This document shows, piece by piece, positions 59,544 through 64,000 of a DNA stretch of 64,000 nucleotides. The first letter of the stretch is position 1. The number at the start of each line of letters is the position of its first letter. The stretch spans positions 620,001-684,000 of the forward strand of contig NZ_FOFG01000001.1 of assembly GCF_900110915.1 (NCBI RefSeq). The letters are read 5' to 3'. The notes beneath the pieces are model-generated. The model searched no databases and was not told where the DNA came from. It saw nothing but the letters and a program-made list of their open reading frames with translations. The stretch comes from Faunimonas pinastri. Lineage in GTDB: Bacteria > Pseudomonadota > Alphaproteobacteria > Rhizobiales > Afifellaceae. The position numbers and the translations under genes were made by a program.

Positions 59544-59568
59544 GTCAACAGCTGTTGACTCAGGTCAA
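59544..59568. promoter_or_regulatory. Palindromic operator between tetR and the exporter operon
   Basis: GTCAACAGCTGTTGAC (59544-59559) is a perfect 16-bp palindrome, and its right TTGAC arm also pairs with GTCAA at 59564-59568, giving three GTCAA/TTGAC half-sites. It lies 68 bp from the TetR ATG and 128 bp before the HlyD ATG, as expected for a TetR repressor of divergent genes. Confidence 0.65.
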
Positions 59569-59648
59569 TGTGCGGTCGCAGGATCGCATGTATGTCGTGG
59601 CTCGGGTGCCTGAAATCGTCGCATTCCGGCGAATGACCGAGGCACCGG

Positions 59649-59673
59649 GGCCGGTTGGCCGTTGTTTTTTTTT
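59649..59673 (+). other. Short hairpin plus nine-T tract in the exporter leader
   Basis: GGCC (59649-59652) and GGCC (59657-59660) form a small stem, followed by TTG and nine T (59665-59673), directly before the GAAGGGA ribosome-binding site of the HlyD gene. The layout resembles an intrinsic terminator, so leader attenuation is possible, but the stem is only 4 bp. Confidence 0.3.
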
Positions 59674-59686
59674 GAAGGGATCGTGC

Positions 59687-60757
59687 ATGGCGGGGCTGAA
59701 AAAGAGGTGGCTTGGACTGATAGTCGCCTTGCTTGTCGCCATCGGGGCCTATTATGGCTGGCAGCACTTCAAGCCGGGCGAACTGCCCCGGAGCATCGCC
59801 AGCGGCAACGGCCGCATCGAGGCTACGGAGATCGATATCTCCACACGGACAGCCGGCCGTATCAGCAAGATCGAGGTGGACGAAGGAGCCTTCGTCACGG
59901 CCGGCCAGGTGCTTGCCCGCATGGATACGCAACAGCTCGATGCGCAGCATCGCGAAGCCGAAGCGCAGCTCCAGCGTGCCGAAATCTCGGTACAGACCGC
60001 CGGCAGCATGGTGACGCAACGTCAGGCCGAGCGGACGGCGGCGGTCGCCGTCGTGGCCCAGCGCGTCGCGGAGCAGGATGCCGCCGAGGGCCGGCTGGGG
60101 CGTTCCGTCAAGCTGGCCGCCAACGATAACGTGTCGCGCCAGACGCTGGACGACGACCGGGCCAAGGCGCAGGGAGCCAAGGCCGCCGTCGGCGCCGCCA
60201 ACGCGCAACTGGCCGCCAGTGACGCCGCCATCAGTGCCGCCCAGTCCCAGGTGATCGACGCCAAAGCATCCGTGGAAGCGGCAAAGGCGACGATCGAGCG
60301 AATCCAGGCCGACATCGAGGACAGCGCCCTCAAGGCCCCGCGCGACGGTCGCGTGCAGTACCGGGTGGCTCAGCCGGGCGAAGTCCTCTCTGCGGGAGGG
60401 CGCGTGCTGAACCTCGTGGATCTCGGCGACGTCTACATGACCTTCTTCCTGCCGACCGAGCAGGCTGGAAAGGTGGCGATCGGCTCGGATGTGCGCCTGA
60501 TCCTCGATGCGGCGCCCCAATATGTGCTTCCGGCGAAGGTGACCTTCGTGGCCGACGTGGCTCAGTTCACGCCGAAGACGGTGGAAACCGCGGAGGAACG
60601 GCAGAAGCTGATGTTCCGCATTCGCGCTCGCATCTCGCCTGAGCTCCTGAAGAAATATATCCGCCAGGTGAAGACCGGGCTGCCGGGCATGGCCTATGTC
60701 CGCCTCGATCCCGACGCGGAGTGGCCGGCCAACCTGCAAGGCAAGCTCGCCCAATGA
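59687..60757 (+). CDS. HlyD-family membrane-fusion protein of an RbbA-type exporter (YhiI-like)
   Basis: 356 residues from the ATG at 59687 behind GAAGGGA. A single N-terminal membrane anchor ([20 protein letters not shown]) is followed by a biotinyl-lipoyl-like domain ([34 protein letters not shown]). A long coiled-coil hairpin rich in Ala, Gln and Glu spans about residues 85-205, and the returning lipoyl half reads [20 protein letters not shown]. The C-terminal [18 protein letters not shown] is typical of the YhiI/YbhG group. It bridges the inner-membrane pump and an outer-membrane factor not encoded here. The stop overlaps the rbbA start (ATGA). Confidence 0.92.
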   Translation: MAGLKKRWLGLIVALLVAIGAYYGWQHFKPGELPRSIASGNGRIEATEIDISTRTAGRISKIEVDEGAFVTAGQVLARMDTQQLDAQHREAEAQLQRAEISVQTAGSMVTQRQAERTAAVAVVAQRVAEQDAAEGRLGRSVKLAANDNVSRQTLDDDRAKAQGAKAAVGAANAQLAASDAAISAAQSQVIDAKASVEAAKATIERIQADIEDSALKAPRDGRVQYRVAQPGEVLSAGGRVLNLVDLGDVYMTFFLPTEQAGKVAIGSDVRLILDAAPQYVLPAKVTFVADVAQFTPKTVETAEERQKLMFRIRARISPELLKKYIRQVKTGLPGMAYVRLDPDAEWPANLQGKLAQ

Positions 60758-63543
60758 GCGATGCGCCCGCTGACGGTACGGGGCGCGGCTCGCCGGCCCC
60801 GGTCGTGCGCCTGAAGGATGTCAGCCATTCCTACGGCAAGACGCGCGCGCTCGACGGGATCGATCTGGACCTTCCCGCTGGCTGCATGGTCGGCCTGATC
60901 GGGCCGGACGGGGTGGGCAAGTCTACGCTCCTGTCCCTGATCGCCGGTGCCCGTGCGGTGCAGGACGGGACGGTCGAGGTGCTGGGCGGCGATATCGCGC
61001 AGGGAGCCCATCGCACGCGCGTGGGGCCGCGCATCGCCTACATGCCCCAGGGGCTCGGAAAGAATCTTTATCCGACGCTTTCGGTCTTCGAGAATGTCGA
61101 CTTCTTCGGCCGGCTCTTCGGCCAGGACAGGCAAGAGCGCGAGCAGCGCATCCGGGATCTTCTCCAGAGCACCGGCCTCAGCCGCTTCGCCGACCGTCCG
61201 GCCGGCAAGCTGTCCGGCGGCATGAAGCAGAAGCTCGGGCTTTGCTGCGCCCTGATTCACGATCCCGACCTGCTGATTCTGGACGAGCCGACCACCGGCG
61301 TCGATCCTCTGTCGCGGCGCCAGTTCTGGGATCTGATCGACGAGATCCGCGCCAGCCGCGCCGGCATGAGCGTCCTGGTCGCGACGGCCTACATGGAGGA
61401 GGCCGCCCGCTTCGACTGGCTCGCGGCAATGGAAGGTGGCCATGTGCTCGCGACCGGGCATGCGAGCGAGCTTCTGGCCAAGACGGGCACCGCATCGCTG
61501 GATGCGGCCTTCATCGCGCTGCTGCCGGAGGAAAAGCGCCGGGGCCACATGCCTGTCGTCATTCCCCCCCGCACCGCGGACGGGACGGATGACGTCGCCA
61601 TCCAAGCCGATGGACTGACGATGCGCTTCGGCGACTTCGTTGCCGTGGATCATGTCGACCTGCGGATCGGGCGGGGTGAGATCTTCGGCTTCCTCGGCTC
61701 CAATGGCTGCGGCAAGACCACGACCATGAAGATGCTGACGGGATTGCTGGCGGCCAGCGAAGGCACTGCGCGCCTGTTCGGCAAGGACGTCGATCCCGAC
61801 GATCTGCAGACCCGCCGCCGCGTCGGCTACATGTCCCAGGCCTTCTCTCTCTATTCCGAACTCACCGTGCGGCAAAATCTGACGCTGCACGCGAAACTGT
61901 TTCAATTGCCGCCGGACACGATCCCCGCGCGCGTCGCTGAGATGGCGCGGCGGTTCGATCTTCCGGGCGTCATGGACGAACTGCCGGACGCGCTGCCGCT
62001 CGGCGTGCGCCAGCGCCTGTCGCTGGCCGTCGCCATGGTGCATGCGCCGGAGATCCTGATTCTCGACGAGCCGACTTCCGGCGTGGATCCGGTGGCCCGG
62101 GACAGCCTCTGGCAGATCCTCGTCGATCTCGCCCGCAAGGACCGGGTGACGATCTTCATCTCGACCCATTTCATGAACGAGGCCGAGCGCTGCGACCGCA
62201 TCTCGCTGATGAATGCGGGCAAGATCCTCGTCAGCGACACTCCCGCCGGGATCGTGAAGCAACGAGGCAGTTCTTCGCTGGAGGAAGCTTTCATCGGCTA
62301 TCTCCAGGATGCGATCGGTCTGGCCGACCGGAGCGCGCCTGTTCCGGTTGCCCCCGCTTCCGCGGCTTCCCTCCCGCGAGCGGCGGCGGTCGCGGCGAGA
62401 ACCGCACACCGGCGATTTTTCGATTTCCGGCGCATGTTCAGCTATACGCGCCGCGAGGCGCTGGAACTGCGCCGGGATCCGGTCCGCGCGACGCTGGCTC
62501 TCCTGGGAAGCGTGATGCTGATGTTCGTCATCGGCTACGGCATCAACATGGATGTCGAGAACCTGACCTTCGCCGTTCTCGACCACGACCAGACGACAAG
62601 CAGCGAGGAATACATCCTCGATATCGCCGGCTCCCGATACTTCGAGGAACGGCCGCCGATCGCTGACTATGCCGATCTCGACCGCCGCATGCGAAACGGT
62701 GAACTCAGCCTCGCCATCGAAATCCCGCCGGGATTTGCCCGCGACATCGCGCGAGGCCACGAGGTTCAGGTCGGGGCCTGGATCGACGGGGCCATGCCGC
62801 AGCGGGCGGAGACCGTGCGCGGCTATGTGCAGGGCATGCACGCAAGCTGGCTGACGCAAAAGGCGCGGCAGCTCCTGGGCGACGCGGCGGTGACCGGCAA
62901 CTTCGATCTGGAGACGCGCTTCCGCTACAACCCGGATATCGCCAGCCTGGTCGCGATGGTTCCCGCCGTGATCCCGCTGCTTCTCCTCATGATCCCGTCG
63001 ATGTTGGCGGCGCTGAGCGTGGTCCGGGAGAAGGAGCTGGGGTCGATCGTGAACCTGTACGTGACCCCCGCCACCAGGCTGGAGTTCCTGATCGGCAAGC
63101 AGCTTCCCTATGTCGCTCTGGCGATGCTGAATTTCCTGCTCCTGACAGGCTTCGGCATCTTCGTCTTCGGGGTGCCCTTCACCGGCAGCTTCCTGGCCTT
63201 TGCCGTCGCCGCGCTCCTTTATGTTTTTGCGGCGACCGGGTTCGGGCTCCTGATCTCGACCTTCATGAGCAGCCAGATAGCCGCGATCTTCGGTACGGCA
63301 ATCCTGACGCTGTTACCTGCCGTGCAGTATTCCGGAATGATCGATCCGGTTTCGTCGCTGCAGGGCGCCGGCGCCTTCATCGGCAAGATCTATCCGGCGA
63401 CCTATTTCATCACGATCGCGCGCGGCACCTTCTCCAAGGGACTGGATTTCGGCGCCCTGACATCCGCCTTCATCCCGCTGCTGCTGGCAGGTCCGATCCT
63501 GCTCCTCGCCAGCGCGTTCCTTCTCAAGAAGCAGGCGAGCTGA
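60754..63543 (+). CDS. rbbA: RbbA-type ABC exporter: two ATPase domains fused to an ABC-2 permease
   Basis: 929 residues. ATPase domain 1 (about residues 10-250) has [20 protein letters not shown] and [12 protein letters not shown]; domain 2 (about 290-530) has [10 protein letters not shown] and [12 protein letters not shown], but its signature is [11 protein letters not shown] in place of LSGG, as in some RbbA/YhiH proteins. A C-terminal ABC-2 membrane domain begins near residue 560 ([28 protein letters not shown]) and has several membrane segments. The gene order HlyD, RbbA, ABC-2 permease matches E. coli yhiI-rbbA-yhhJ. E. coli RbbA has been linked to ribosome binding, but export of a xenobiotic under TetR control is the more likely role here. 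Confidence 0.92.
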   Translation: MSDAPADGTGRGSPAPVVRLKDVSHSYGKTRALDGIDLDLPAGCMVGLIGPDGVGKSTLLSLIAGARAVQDGTVEVLGGDIAQGAHRTRVGPRIAYMPQGLGKNLYPTLSVFENVDFFGRLFGQDRQEREQRIRDLLQSTGLSRFADRPAGKLSGGMKQKLGLCCALIHDPDLLILDEPTTGVDPLSRRQFWDLIDEIRASRAGMSVLVATAYMEEAARFDWLAAMEGGHVLATGHASELLAKTGTASLDAAFIALLPEEKRRGHMPVVIPPRTADGTDDVAIQADGLTMRFGDFVAVDHVDLRIGRGEIFGFLGSNGCGKTTTMKMLTGLLAASEGTARLFGKDVDPDDLQTRRRVGYMSQAFSLYSELTVRQNLTLHAKLFQLPPDTIPARVAEMARRFDLPGVMDELPDALPLGVRQRLSLAVAMVHAPEILILDEPTSGVDPVARDSLWQILVDLARKDRVTIFISTHFMNEAERCDRISLMNAGKILVSDTPAGIVKQRGSSSLEEAFIGYLQDAIGLADRSAPVPVAPASAASLPRAAAVAARTAHRRFFDFRRMFSYTRREALELRRDPVRATLALLGSVMLMFVIGYGINMDVENLTFAVLDHDQTTSSEEYILDIAGSRYFEERPPIADYADLDRRMRNGELSLAIEIPPGFARDIARGHEVQVGAWIDGAMPQRAETVRGYVQGMHASWLTQKARQLLGDAAVTGNFDLETRFRYNPDIASLVAMVPAVIPLLLLMIPSMLAALSVVREKELGSIVNLYVTPATRLEFLIGKQLPYVALAMLNFLLLTGFGIFVFGVPFTGSFLAFAVAALLYVFAATGFGLLISTFMSSQIAAIFGTAILTLLPAVQYSGMIDPVSSLQGAGAFIGKIYPATYFITIARGTFSKGLDFGALTSAFIPLLLAGPILLLASAFLLKKQAS

Positions 63544-63546
63544 GCG

Positions 63547-64000
63547 ATGCAGATCTCCAACATCCTGCAGCTCGGCATCAAGGAACTGCGTGGTCTCGTT
63601 CGAGACCCGATGCTGCTGGTGCTGATCGTCTATGCCTTTACTCTGTCGATCTACACGGCGGCCACCGCAATGCCGGAGACGCTGAGCCACGCGCCCGTCG
63701 CCATCGTGGACGAAGACCAGTCGCCGCTGTCTGCCCGCATCGCCAGCGCCTTCAGCGAGCCCTATTTCTCCCGTCCGGAACTTATCACCGCCTCCGAGAT
63801 GGACCGCCGGATGGATGCGGGCTTCGATACCTTCGCGCTCGATATTCCCAGCAACTTCCAGCGGGATGTGCTTGCCGGCCGCGTTCCCTCGATACAGCTG
63901 AACGTCGATGCCACGCGTATGTCGCAGGCGTTCACGGGGAGCGGCTATATTCAAAGCATCGTCACCGCCGAAGTGACGGAGTTCGTCCAGCATTACCGAG
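63547..64000 (+). CDS. ABC-2-type permease (YhhJ-like), 3' end missing
   Basis: About 151 residues are visible before the window edge. The ATG at 63547 is 3 bp after the rbbA stop. It opens with ILQLGIKELRGLVRDPMLLV, then the first membrane segment LIVYAFTLSIYTAA, and continues into the periplasmic region APVAIVDEDQSPLSARIASAF ... DIPSNFQRDVLAGR, typical of ABC-2 exporter permeases (compare the similar [12 protein letters not shown] and [10 protein letters not shown] in the RbbA membrane domain). It is probably the second membrane subunit of the exporter. Confidence 0.9.
   Translation, partial: MQISNILQLGIKELRGLVRDPMLLVLIVYAFTLSIYTAATAMPETLSHAPVAIVDEDQSPLSARIASAFSEPYFSRPELITASEMDRRMDAGFDTFALDIPSNFQRDVLAGRVPSIQLNVDATRMSQAFTGSGYIQSIVTAEVTEFVQHYR

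Overview
The window is high-GC DNA (long stretches around two-thirds G+C). It carries tightly packed catabolic operons with frequent ATGA/TGATG start-stop overlaps, many binding-protein-dependent transporters (three TRAP systems, two taurine/nitrate-type ABC systems, one peptide-type ABC system) and twin-arginine-like signals on several binding proteins. This fits a metabolically versatile alphaproteobacterium, plausibly of the Hyphomicrobiales. No rRNA, tRNA, phage or insertion-sequence genes were seen, so the genus cannot be fixed. The window looks like a chromosomal or megaplasmid accessory catabolic region.

Layout. (1) 1-5636, plus strand: an amidohydrolase (cut by the window edge), an ABC ATPase and two permeases, a cupin, an SMP-30 lactonase, a stand-alone protein resembling the C-terminal part of RarA/MgsA, and a nucleoside 2-deoxyribosyltransferase, ending in a terminator hairpin. 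(2) 5793-7761: biosynthetic-type threonine dehydratase and a glyoxalase-fold protein. (3) 13908-7775, minus strand: TRAP binding protein, fused DctQ-DctM, VOC protein, RuBisCO-like protein and DUF1537 sugar-acid kinase. The kinase plus RuBisCO-like pair matches the OiaK/OiaX(T) step of D-apionate catabolism. Divergent from it are a LacI regulator and a D-lactate dehydrogenase whose 3' end runs into the debris of a ribose-type ABC transporter (about 16860-17443). (4) 17518-23546: FCD-type GntR regulator, MDR dehydrogenase, DctP-Q-M TRAP system and mannonate dehydratase, a hexuronate/aldonate module with a perfect 18-bp palindrome in its promoter. (5) 23756-30811: LysR regulator, a third TRAP system, a DUF2848 protein, an amidase and a YcsI-type hydro-lyase. 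(6) 31473-36094: a Csu-type chaperone-usher pilus operon (subunit, chaperone, usher, tip protein). (7) 45314-36315, minus strand: HyuA, HyuB and a five-gene peptide-type ABC transporter. (8) 45467-47121: a LysR and a UTRA-type GntR regulator, convergent. (9) 47248-58712, plus strand: taurine/nitrate-type ABC transporter, MmgE/PrpD protein, D-threonine-aldolase/D-serine-dehydratase-like PLP enzyme, a second HyuA-HyuB pair and formate-tetrahydrofolate ligase. (10) 58943-64000: TetR repressor divergent from a HlyD / RbbA / ABC-2 permease export operon, cut by the right edge.

The most interesting points are these. Modules 7 and 9 appear linked by two copies of an 18-bp dyad (TGTATAG-N4-CTAnnCA), one before the peptide-binding protein and one in the promoter region of the UTRA-GntR gene; this suggests one regulon for uptake and ATP-dependent ring opening of a cyclic amide, with release of a one-carbon unit. 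The RarA C-terminal-like domain without its ATPase, next to a deoxyribosyltransferase, is unusual. So are the decayed sugar transporter fused to dld and the RuBisCO-like/kinase cluster. All functional assignments are from reading the translated sequence by eye; no database search was run.
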